64,000 bases of DNA from Hirudinaria manillensis (lineage: Eukaryota; Annelida; Clitellata; Hirudinida; Hirudinidae), in NCBI GenBank assembly GCA_034509925.1, contig CM067537.1, positions 1,765,001-1,829,000 of the forward strand. Direction: 5' to 3'. The position numbers were made by a program, and so were the translations under genes. A model generated the notes under the pieces. The model was not told where the DNA came from, searched no databases, and was given only the letters and a program-made list of their open reading frames with translations. Each line of letters starts with the position of its first letter. Position 1 is the stretch's first letter. Positions 53,960 to 64,000 of this stretch are shown here, in pieces.

Positions 53960-54861
53960 TCACCTGGTGAATGCTTCCGAAAACAATTAATCTTTGTTTA
54001 TAAAAATGTAAAATTAATTTAACATCTTAATCAAATATATTTCAAATCATAACCACTTTAAAAAATTACTAACGAACATGTATTAAGGAATATTGTTAAT
54101 ATTGCGTCATAATTTCTCATACATTCTCGAACAGCTCCAATTCTCGAACAGCTAACAATTTAGTAAATCAGACTTTGAAATTTGAAACATTTAAATTCTT
54201 ATATAAACAATTCAATGAAAACTGGTCTATCGACTCAAAAAAACAAACAAACTCATTTTGCAAGCTTTACATGTTCATTATGGCATGTTGCCTCACATGA
54301 GCCTCAAAATTTCTTTCAAAAATAGTTTTAAATATGCAACCTTTAGAAGCATTTGAAATAGTAAAGTCCTGGAAAAAGATTCAACAAGAAATTATGAGAC
54401 ATTAAACCTCTATTCTTTCATACAGTTGCTTTCATAGTGGATCCAACCACGGCCGTATTTAGAAATAATTTCTGGGGTTTTTATTTAAACCTATTTTTCC
54501 CAAGACAATGAAATAATTTTAGTTCGAAAATTTAAGCAGCTCTTACAGAATGCGGAAAATTTCTCAGAAATGCGAGGAGATTCGAGACTGAAACATTTGA
54601 AGATTGGAAAATAAGTACCAAGAGTAACTGGTGACCAGTACTTGTTTCATCATCACAACCAGTATCCAAGACTTAAGCACTCATATCATTAACACTATCC
54701 GAGGCTAAAGTATCAGTCAGCCATGGATTAGAAAAGCATGTCTGGCAACAATTCGCTCAATTTAAGCGTCATAGATAGAGAACAGAATCTAAGTATTGAT
54801 CCATTGATCCGGACAGATGAAGTACCCAAATTCTTTAGATTATTTGAATGAAATACTACAG
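53960..54861. other. Spacer between the two CLPB-like genes
   Basis: The first part (about 53,904-54,010) matches the corresponding flank of copy 2 and should include the promoter of copy 1. The rest is unique AT-rich sequence with no gene. Confidence 0.5.
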
Positions 54862-54885
54862 TTTATTTTGGAAAATACCAAAAAG

Positions 54886-56999
54886 CTAAATTACTTCCTT
54901 TTCAAAACAAAAAGTCACTACTAAAATAACTAACATCGCGACACCGAAATATCGTAACGAAGAATCGTTATTGCAAGCGCAAACTTTGTTGACCTGTTTG
55001 CTGATTCCTTCGTCAATTCCACTCCTTTCCCATCCTTCCAGAACCTTCTCCTTATCATCCTCTGCTTTAGATCCATCGCTCTTAACCACCGTCTGATCTT
55101 CTTTTTCGAGTATCTTTTCCATAGGTTCACTGTTGTCAGGCTCATGTATCACGTCCGCATAGATCTTTAATTCCACCTGGAACTCTTCAGAACTCTTCTG
55201 GAGCTTCTGCTCTTCAACCGATTCACTTTTCACTTTCTCGTCACCTTCTGATTCATTTACCTTCTGCCTTTTTCCTTCCGATTCTTGGCTCGGGTATTCT
55301 TCAGTCTCAATTAGCATCAAGGCTTGATCTTGGATCGGTTCGGCTTTGTCATTCGCTGCTATTTCGCTAACTTCAGGCACCTTTTCAATGGATTCAAAGT
55401 TATCTGATTCTTGCCTCGGAGCTTCTTCAACTTCGTCTTCTTCAACAAATTTTTGTTGTTGGACCGGTTCAGTCTTTCCATCAGCGATAGCTGCTATTTC
55501 ACTAATTTCAGGCACTTTTTCAGTAGGTTCACTTATATCCAATTCTTGCCCCTGATTCTCTTTAACTTTATCTATCAAAATTATTTGCTCCTGAATTGGT
55601 TCGACTTCGTGACAATCGCCAATTTCTGGCACTTTTTCCCCATTCGCTTTCACCGTTTGATCAGAGTTCTTTGTTAGTTGCGGTTCTGAAGACTCTTCTC
55701 TACTACTAATTACCTCATGTCGTTTACATCTTGTTAGAACCTCTTCAACCTTTTTGTATTTAGTCTCATCTGAGTCAGTGCAATTCAAGATATATCTTTC
55801 TTCATCTTTTCGCCCTTCACTTTCATTAATCTTATCCTCAGAATCTTCATCCATTTTCTTTTTATCAATCTTTTCTTCACCTTGCAACAGCTCCAAAATA
55901 ATTTGATCGCTCGTATATTTTGATGGTGTGAAGCCCCGCTTGTCTTTCTTGGATGGATCGGCACCTTTCAAATTATTACATGAAATCTATTTATTGTGGA
56001 CCGTTGTCACAAAGATTGTCGCAAATGTATCGATCCTCTTACCCGCTTTCAACAACATTTTGACCATATCTACATTTCCTTGAAAAACGGCAAAATGAAG
56101 AGACGTAAAGCCTTTGAATTGAATGCAATCGTTCAATTTTTTCTCTTTACATATGATTTCTGTAAATGAGTTATGCACGCTACTGTCATTATCAATTCTT
56201 TTTCACAGCAAATTGACAGAAGTTACCATGAGGCGGCTTCTGGTCTATATTTCCTTTTCTTATACTTATGAATTCATAGCTACTGTTCGGATCGGCTCCA
56301 GCTTTTAGTAAAACTTCAACAGTGCTACAAAGTTTTTGAAATTAGATAAACATATATAACGGTAAATTATAATATCTAAAGCTCTCAAAAAGTTTTTAAA
56401 GTGTAATTAAACTAAAACAGACCAGTAAGTGTCACAGAAAAACTTCATTTACCTCAAATTTTTATTTATTACCGCAACATGAAGACAAGTCCATCCATGT
56501 TCATGTCTTTCATTAACATCAATCACACCCGATGATAACAAACTGAAACGAATTTTTAAAATTTAAAATTTATCTGAATCAACTACAAGTACAAGTATAA
56601 TTTACGCAAAAGTACAAAAGAATGACAAGACAAGCAGCTCTGTTAAGAAAGAATTTGATATATAAATACCTCTTTAAATCTTGTCTTTTGTCACACCTCG
56701 AATAACTGAAGAGATTCTCACCTAAAATGAATAATTATATATAAATATTATTCATCACAAATTTTACACAATATTGTCAACTCAAAATACTGACGAAATA
56801 TCTTGATGTCGTTGTGAAAGTGAATCGTTACAAAACCGAGAGATGTCACCAGTCCAAAGCGTTTAAGATTCGAAGCACCATTGAATTTCAATTTGCCCGA
56901 CTTTGCAGTAACAAAATGTCGCGGTTGTGCGCCATTAATAAATGATTTGCAACAGATACGTCGCAAACAAACTCTTCCGAAGTTCAACAAATTCCTCAT
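54886..56999 (-). CDS. CLPB-related ankyrin protein with acidic repeat insert, tail-anchored (copy 2)
   Basis: The six-exon plan is the same as copy 1 (56999-56795, 56721-56670, 56542-56453, 56324-56227, 56159-56043, 55964-54886), with identical sizes for exons 1-5, and encodes 546 residues. The presequence and hydrophobic stretch differ from copy 1 at only two of 68 residues. Ankyrin wording is retained (DVNERHEHGWTCLHVAVIN, GADPN, FKGFTSLHFAVF). The last exon adds about 300 Glu/Lys/Ser-rich residues between the ankyrin region and the terminal anchor YFGVAMLVILVVTF (about 526-539). The insert contains about four imperfect units of 45 residues, each with EKVPEISEIAA and EPxQxQ. No AAA+ motifs (Walker A or B) are present. 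AATAAA is at 54,862-54,867. Function unknown; a regulatory or scaffold relative of CLPB is the simplest guess. Confidence 0.8.
55090..55660 (-). repeat. Coding tandem repeats in copy 2 last exon
   Basis: Imperfect units of about 130-135 bp encode E-P-x-Q-x-Q ... Q-E-S-x ... E-K-V-P-E-I-S-E-I-A-A. They are clearest between about 55,330 and 55,640 and degrade on both sides. Confidence 0.65.
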
Positions 57000-57109
57000 A
57001 TTCCGAACAAACAGTACTTGAAGCGAATAAACAATTGAAAATCAATTCCTTAATTACCTGGCGAATTCTTTCTAAAACAATTAATCTTTGTTTATAAATA
57101 TTTAAAACA

Positions 57110-57740
57110 ACATTAAATTTATATAATTAAATAATAACAAACATATAATATTTCAAAAAATTCTCACAAATCTGTTGAATATCAAAAATAGGAACCCGCT
57201 TAGGTAGTAATAAAGGATAACAGAAAACATTCATCGCGTTATAATACTTAAAAAAGGACATAAATTGCAATTATACAAGTTACCATTTCAATTAGAAAAA
57301 GGTTAAAGTACCCAATTCGCTCTAACCCTAAACCTAATCTAACCCTAGCCATTCCCTACCTAACCCTATCCTATTTCGTAACTCCGGAAATACATGTCGG
57401 AAAAATCGACAAAACTTACGCCCGTTAGTTGTCTATCCCCGTCAATTATCCAAGTACCCTTCAATGCAACTCAGTTAATCTTCCAGATGCACGTTTTAAA
57501 TATTCATGAGCACGCTATTCGGGGCAGGAGTCACCCTGTTGGTGGAAGTGAAGCACTAGATTTGAGACTTAATTAAAAATTCGTTCATATTTTCTTTTTA
57601 ATTTGTCTTTGGCAGACTAAATTTAACGCTTTCAGCATTATGGCAGTATCGGTACTTTTGAGACAAACATCACGTGGTTTGACAAGGATAGGAAACCTCC
57701 CAGTTCTGAAATGAAGTCACAAATCTGCAGCAACCCAAAA
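57110..57740. other. Intergenic between CLPB-like copy 2 and CTC1
   Basis: AT-rich. It contains the degenerate telomere-like tract listed separately. No gene is seen; a small plus-strand frame at 57,394-57,576 has no recognisable content. Confidence 0.5.
57318..57372. repeat. Degenerate telomere-like CCCTAA tract
   Basis: The words CTAACCCTAA, ACCTAATCTAACCCTAG and CCTAACCCTATCC occur within 55 bp, most six-base steps being one change from CCCTAA (TTAGGG on the other strand). It may be an interstitial telomeric remnant or chance low complexity. Confidence 0.45.
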
Positions 57741-57746
57741 TTTATT

Positions 57747-60700
57747 TCAACGACTACCGATTTCAATAATATCTCTCAGTTCTAAATTAATTGCTGGTAA
57801 TTTAAAATCAAATTCTGAATCCATTAGGGAGTTCACATAATAAGAGCAGGCATTCCGCCTGTCCTTGAGTCCACAGTTGGTTTTCTTGCCCGAGCCACAA
57901 GATTCGTCAATGCCTATGGGGCGTGGTCCGTACCTGATGTCAAAAGACTTCGACCCATCTTGATTGATCAAGCATCGGAACCGGATGCCAGTGATTAAGA
58001 CGCGTCTCTGGACGCGATTCGATTTGACCAGCATGCCAATGAACAGTTTCAAGTCTGGAAAATAGTGCTAATTAATCGTAATAATTAAAATATTGTAATT
58101 AAAGAAAGTAGGAAGTCGTCGATAAACAAGCCTCATCATTTATAGATTTAATTATAATGGCCAGAAGAGAAAAATAAGACATGTTTAGACATAGAATTTC
58201 ATTACCCGAGGTTAGGCCGTATTCTTCGGTGCTTGTTTTCTCTACAAAAGACCAAAAAAATCTTTTAGCTGGAAGTAATTTGACCAGATCTCCCAATTCA
58301 ATCCAGCTTTGTTCTGACAAATTCAGCACCTTCCTGGCAAAATTGTCGACACAGGTGACATAAGAATTGTTTGTTGAATCGCAGATCTCCACTTTGATGG
58401 AAGCCCTGAATGTTGTCAAGTCTGACTGGCAAAACTGACAAAAGGATTCCATTCCGTAAGATATTTTATCATCCGGATGCCTGGGACACGCATAATATAA
58501 TGACACATGAAATATTCTCTTGATGAACACGTTCGAAGTGATGCTAGCGCTGTTCTTATAAAATAATTCTCTCAGGAACTGACACGGCAAGTTTGCGTTC
58601 GAGGCTGCCTTTTCATGACGGTTGTCGCAGGATTCCTGAAACTCTGAATACTCGAAAAGGTTGGCCGTGTTCTCAAAATCCATCGGAACGCGTCGAGAGG
58701 GCATTGCACGATCTCCTTCTTTTCGACTCCCGGGCTTTGATACGTGTATTTTGCGGTTCTTGAAGTTAAATTGAGCGGTGGAATTTCCGTCCGGCGGACT
58801 GAACGGATCGCTCGGAAAACTGAGAACCTCGAGGTTGGAAGCGGACAGGAAGCTGTAAAGTAGGGAACTGCGCCTCCCTGAGCTAGAGAAATCAGTTCGT
58901 AGCACGTTTCTCAAGCAGATGCAACAACCCGCCAAAACTCCCAGACCGTACTTGTAGATCCGGTTGTTTGCAATCGAGACTTTCACTGTCTCTTCGGATC
59001 CTAGAAGTTGGAGGGTGATGACTATGTTGCGATGACCAGGCAGGAAGCTGCCCGTACTCAAAAAGATCTTGGTTTTAGGAGAATCCGTCGGAATTTGTTG
59101 CACGTCGGCAGAATGCTTGGGCAAATTGAACCTTTTCATGATGACGATGCCTACCAATGTCTCAAAATCTCCTCCTAATTTAATCCTTCCTTCACCTGTG
59201 AAACTCAAAAACTTTGAAAGTTTTCCGTACGATGCCCTGATGTTAGTGACGAGCTCATTGCTTTCGTGAGACGAATTCTGAGACGTCAAGCTGAACCAAT
59301 CACAGTAAGATCTTTTGATGGTTAAACCTCTGTTATCAGAGATCTCCACGACATATCTCCATCCATGTTGTTGGATCATTTTCCTTCTAATAACATTCTG
59401 CAGTCTTTTCATGCAGGGTTCGAATTGTCTTCCAAAGGCAGCGCTTTTTGTTCCTTTGACCTCGACTTTGTAAACGCATCCCGGACGAAACGTAGGATAC
59501 CATCCGGCACAACCGTCGGCAAACACCATCAACACCTCTTCCGAACTGTCATCGAATAGCATCGGACCAAAAAGTTCCTGAAGTTTCGGATCCTGTCTGG
59601 ACACGTTTTTATTTTTTAGACAAAATTCACAGACGTCATTTTTGAATTCAATGACGTAGCCCGTCAAACCAAACTGATAAACGTATCTGCTTTCAAAGAA
59701 TTTGACATCCTTTGGATTCACAAGATTCGGAGGAGGGACGAGGCACTTCAAGTTTTTCCAATTTGGAGGATGACAGATCTTCGTTTTTGCCGCTTCATTA
59801 GCCAGATGCAATCCTGCAGACGTTTCTCCGTCATCCGAAGCTCTCGCTTCAAATGATTCCATTTCTTTTAAGTAATTCTCCAAAATCTGATTTAAATCGA
59901 CATCTTTAGAATCAGGCTTCTTCACTCTCACGATGGGTCCGGTCATACCTTTGACGACGAAGACGAAAGACAAACAACAGGAGCAAGCGTCTGGCTTCTG
60001 ACTCTCGATGCATCCGTCAAACCCATCTGCAGAAAGGTCCGTACAGCCTTCGAGGATGCGGTGCAAGAGGGAACATTCGTACGAGAAGTGATCGTCCTTA
60101 ATCGGTGTGAGATTGAAATGAGTCCAATCAGATGAAGAAAAGTCATCCTTATTGAATTTTATCACATCTTCCTGAGCAGGCCAACAAGGAAAACTCGAAA
60201 TGCCAATTTCCAAGAACATCTGGGGACCGAATGAAACAATGTTGGCGGCCGAAAAAACCACGTACCTCTTCTCGTAACCGTCCGAGTCCGAACCTCCCGA
60301 AGGCGAGCCCGAATCTTTTTTGAAAAACTCAGAAACTAAAAAAAATTTGTCAATTCTGATCAAGCAGTCGACAAGGGCTGCATGAGCATAAGGACAAACT
60401 GCCAATTGACAGCCAGGTGGAGAGGACTTGCAGTGAAGTCTGCAGCTTTGAGAGTCGAAACAGGAATGAACAGAAAGCTGGTCTGGAATGTCAGTGACCA
60501 GGCATTCGATAAAATTCTCTGAATCGACGAGCGAAAGGCAGGCCCTCTGCTTGTCCAGCTTCAAAATTCCCAGAAGGAAAGCGTCGTGTTCAGGACTGCA
60601 GCTTGCCATGATTTTACACTCCCAATAATTCTGCACTCTTTCGAAGAGCACAAACCTGTCACTTCCTCGATCTATCGCGACTAAGTCTTGGATGGTTGAA

Positions 60701-62340
60701 AATTTAAAGCATCTGTCACGAGTTATTGAACTCCTACTGCCAAACTGAATGGGTCTGTTGTGCTCTCTGAACATAAAATTCTCAAGTTTTTTCAGAGGTT
60801 CCATGTAAGGCACAGGAACTGACACCAATTTCAAGTTGCCAGAGTCCGGTGAATCTTGAAAATCAAAATTTGCATTCGATTGCTTGTGACAGCTTGTCAA
60901 AAAGAAGTCTTTGTAAGTTCTGAAATTGATTTTCGTTACGAGGTCGGGACAAAACTGACGCAGAGGAATGCTAACGTCGCCCAGTAGAATTTCCAGCTGT
61001 CCAGGACTCATGTAATCGCATGATTCTAGCAACTCTGAAAGAACCCTGAAAGGTTTTGAATCTTCCAAGTGGAGTCCAAATTCACGAGCATCGTTTGGGA
61101 AGCTGTTGGCAAAAGACTCCTGATGCGCCCATGACTTGATTAACACTCTGCTCATTCTACCACCGACAACCAATCCGGCAGAAAATTTGACGTTTTCAAG
61201 TTCAACCCTGCACCCCATCCTTACGTGCTCAAAATTACTGTTCCCTGACATGTGCATGTAAACTTTGATGTTATTGTTCACAGTGAACCTACCAAAGTGA
61301 CAGAACATGGCCTCTGTGACAACTCCACTGATAGAAGTAAGACCTTTAAAATCTGGATATTGGATGTCAAGTTTGTACCCATCATGTTCAAGACCTGACA
61401 TGTTGCCCATGTCATGATTTTGGAGAACGTCTTTTGAAAAAATAAATTTCGCCGAAACCCGATCAGAACTAGATAATACTACTGAAAATTTCTCAGTAGC
61501 ATTGAAGCAAAAGGCATTACCTCTCTGAGATGTCATGATTTCAGGAGAAACATTCTCAAAAATATAAGTCTCTCCCTGTAACAACCAAGACTGGATCCAA
61601 AGAAAGTCATGAAGTTTGCAAGACAATACAACAAAGCTGTTTGAATCTTCAAGATCTTCTATCCAAGCCAGGAAACATTCTTGATTTGTTGATGTACCAT
61701 AAATTTCACTCACTGCAGAAATTCTTCCAACGATGCTCACAACTACAGGTGGTGTTAGGTTTTCAAGGATCGTTCTGGAATTCAGCATCAAACTATCTCC
61801 GACATTCAGGCAATCAATAGTTCTCAAACTTTCTGAGGTTGTTGAAACTTCCAGAGATGTCATTTTGATTATTTCTAAATAAGCTATGTCAAGTCCTCTT
61901 CTTTTGCCACACCAAATAAAATTCCACTCTAATACAACTATTTCTGATCCAATTATGCTTGGATTCATGCAATCCTGGGCAACAATGCAAGGCAAGAAAG
62001 CACTTTCATCCCCAAACTTTAGGAAAGTTTTTATTCCATAGTAACAAGCAGGTTTGCTGGAAAAATTTGGCTTTATTGTACCTACCAGCAAGTCACAATT
62101 TCCATCTGTAATAATTATTATATCGTTGCACTTGACGTAACGAGTTTAAAACAGTTATCAAAATCACGTTGCATTATTAGTTAAACGGCAAATTTGAATA
62201 GATTTACCCTTATTCTTCTTAAAGACACTCTTTTCATTTTTAACCAGACTCTGGATGGTGAAAACTTCCAACGAAATCCCATCGGTGTCTTTGAGATAGC
62301 CACAATCCTTTAACCTTTCTAAGACGTTACTTGATGACAT
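57747..62340 (-). CDS. CTC1: CTC1, large subunit of the CST telomere replication complex
   Basis: CTC1 with STN1 and TEN1 binds single-stranded DNA and recruits DNA polymerase alpha-primase at telomeres. Three exons (62340-62208, 62105-58206, 58054-57747) joined in phase 1 twice give 1,446 residues; human CTC1 is about 1,217. Recognition rests on serial matches along the OB-fold series: DLLVGTIKP followed by an LPC-type strand; VVSIVGRISAVSE; LTSISGVVTE...CRVELENVKF; FLLGILKLDKQRACLSLVD then CLIRIDKFFLV; and GWYPTFRPGCVYKVEV. A C-terminal zinc-ribbon-like pattern CPRH...CQFC (about 1,250-1,270) lies in the last large OB region. The 3.9-kb central exon is a single open frame, which excludes a pseudogene. 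The start MSSSNVLERLKD is the only ATG fitting exon 1. The stop codon is immediately followed by AATAAA (57,741-57,746). Confidence 0.85.
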
Positions 62341-62476
62341 CAGTAACGAACTCTACTTAAACAAATCGAACTCCGCAACCAATAACAACTTACTAATTAG
62401 ATCAAAAACTAAAGCCTTCGCGCCTTCGGATCGCAGTAGTAAACACGGGGAATTTTGTTATAATTTTATCTCTGTT

Positions 62477-64000
62477 TCAATTAAATGTAAATTGAAATGT
62501 AATAAAAAACAAGACATTTAGCATATAAAATAGCATTGAACAATAAATTTGAGAGCTGCTGACATCTTTTGAAATCAAATTGTGATGTCTTGTATTCTCG
62601 TCTTTAAAATTTTCTTTCATTCCAGCTAAAACAAACAAGAAAACTAGTGTATTACACTCAAAAAATTAATAAGAAATAATTAAGCATTTCATAGTAGTAC
62701 CAAGGAGGTTTATCTCATTCTCGGATTGCCCAATATCATTCGAAGCAAACAGCTTTAAAGTTGGCAAATATTTCAATGGGTCTTTTGGTGCCCTTCCCAA
62801 AGCAGAAGCAATACTGACATTCGCTTTGTCGTTTATCACATATCTCCAACAAACAGAAGCTTTCAGTTTGTCATCGGCATCCTTAAATGAAAGTGCACTT
62901 TTAGAGAATAGGCGCTAACTGAATTAAGTTATTGCATGCTTCTTTGACGACCACAAACTACCGAACTTCGCTTAAATCTTTAATAAAATTATATTTATAA
63001 CAAATAACTTTTTTTTATTTTCCTACTTGTGTTATCGGCTCTACGACTTCGAACAATCCGTTGAAGACATGCCTAGGTTTGATTACGTTGTGATTCAATT
63101 CCCAATGAATGGAGGTTGCTAATGGCCAAGCTTTGACATCACAGCTTACACAAGTTTTGCCTCTAATAAACCTACTAGATAAAGTTGATGAATGCAGGGC
63201 CAAGAGTCTGGGCTCTTGGCACGAGAGGACAGGTGGATCTGAAAACAACGAATCTCATCTGATAATGAACAAAACCGACGTTTGAACAAAAACGCATGTG
63301 GATGCATCGATGCAGAAATGATATCTCTCCTGCATACGACGGTAATGGTAGCACTCGTAAAGTGCCGGCCAAGCTCGCATCGTCACAAACATCCTCAGGA
63401 AGGAACGCAACATAAACAGAAAGCGCCTCTGACGCTCTGTAAATGGCGCTACATAAATGTAATTCACTTATTTACAACTTGTAATATTATATATGTATTA
63501 CACCACTCATACGCTACAATTACAATCGATAGAGACGATAAATCGAACACTAACGATTAACGAAGAGTCTCGCAGATCTGATGAGGTCTTGAAATGCCTC
63601 CTGTTTCGCCCTACAGGTCATCAACATCCCCTGATCGTCAGCTCCAACCAGCAGGGACTTGCTGTGCAAGGTTTTGATCAGGTTCTTTCTCCGAAATCCA
63701 AGTATACCCCTATTCGACCATTGTTCCGTCAATGCAAACTGTCCCGTGATGTCGTGGCTGCCCAGAAACATGGCAATATCGGGAGCTGGATTTCCTCCGA
63801 ACGACAGGCAGGAAACGGAAAACAATTCTCCCGCCCTTGTCGTTATTTCCTCGACTGAGGAATTGTCTCCGAGGTGGTGAAGAAGCAAGTCTTCGTCGAT
63901 TTCAAGTGAGTCGGGGTTCAACGATGAGGTCAAGTGAAGTGCAGTCACCGGTTCTGAAGGGGAATGTATTGGGATGACTTTGCAAGGACGTATGTTGACA
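62477..64000 (-). CDS. Ig-superfamily protein with GPI-anchor-like tail, 3' part only
   Basis: Four exons are visible: about 63953 (or beyond the edge) to 63555, 63238-63027, 62881-62701 and 62625-62477. Phases are 1, 0 and 1 at the three joins. The first exon holds a C2-type Ig domain (FSVSCLSFGGNPAPDI ... DDQGMLMTCRAK) like those of nephrin/CD80-type adhesion proteins. The next two exons hold a second Ig domain (CVSCDVKAW..IHWELN ... ASNDIGQSENEI). In that domain the second disulfide Cys is replaced: the expected Y-x-C is L-K-L. The last exon ends with small residues (VSSSQ) and a hydrophobic tail of about 20 residues with no cytoplasmic part, like a GPI-attachment signal. The protein is presumably a cell-surface adhesion molecule. 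The 5' part lies outside the window; an acceptor-like CCCTTCAG precedes 63,953, so the exon may start there. Subfamily not assigned. Confidence 0.7.

Noticed and set aside
57394..57576. Small plus-strand frame between the CLPB-like gene and CTC1
   Set aside because: No recognisable domain, and 60 residues is within chance length.

Overview
The window is nuclear DNA from an invertebrate animal. Genes are split by short GT-AG introns, the background is AT-rich, and there is an exceptional load of simple-sequence repeats. The gene content (TRIP12, CTC1, a rhodopsin-family GPCR, an Ig-superfamily protein, CLPB-related ankyrin proteins) is metazoan. CTC1 and CLPB are absent from well-studied flies and nematodes, which argues weakly against those groups. 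I cannot place the species further. All gene models below were built by hand from reading frame, splice signals, intron phase and remembered family sequence; nothing was searched.

Layout. Bases 1-22,120 hold no gene I can support. They contain a broken LINE reverse-transcriptase piece at the left edge and dozens of long microsatellites: AATAT, GAGT, TGAT, TTG, ATG, GAT/GAC and CCAT/CCGT families. Several run for 300-470 bp with almost no interruption. One compact cluster of octamer, CRE and E-box sites (16,115-16,172) stands out from this background. Bases 22,155-24,875 (+) encode a four-exon orphan class A GPCR. Bases 24,876-30,972 are intergenic, with a few minisatellites and degenerate repeats.

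From 30,973 to the right edge every gene lies on the minus strand. They are TRIP12 (HECT E3 ubiquitin ligase, 40 coding exons, about 2,459 aa), a two-exon divergent CMGC-like kinase with HGD in place of HRD, two tandem six-exon genes related to the N-terminal half of mitochondrial CLPB, CTC1 of the telomeric CST complex (three exons, 1,446 aa), and the 3' end of an Ig-domain gene with a GPI-anchor-like tail.

The most novel item is the CLPB-like pair. Each keeps a mitochondrial-type presequence, the hydrophobic stretch and the ankyrin region of CLPB, but has no AAA+ ATPase and ends in a C-terminal membrane anchor. One copy has gained about 300 acidic, internally repeated residues in its last exon. 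The 5' halves of the two copies, introns included, are nearly identical while the 3' halves have diverged, which suggests gene conversion. The genes share no obvious pathway. TRIP12 acts in nuclear ubiquitin signalling, CTC1 in telomere replication, and the CLPB-like proteins probably in the mitochondrial intermembrane space.
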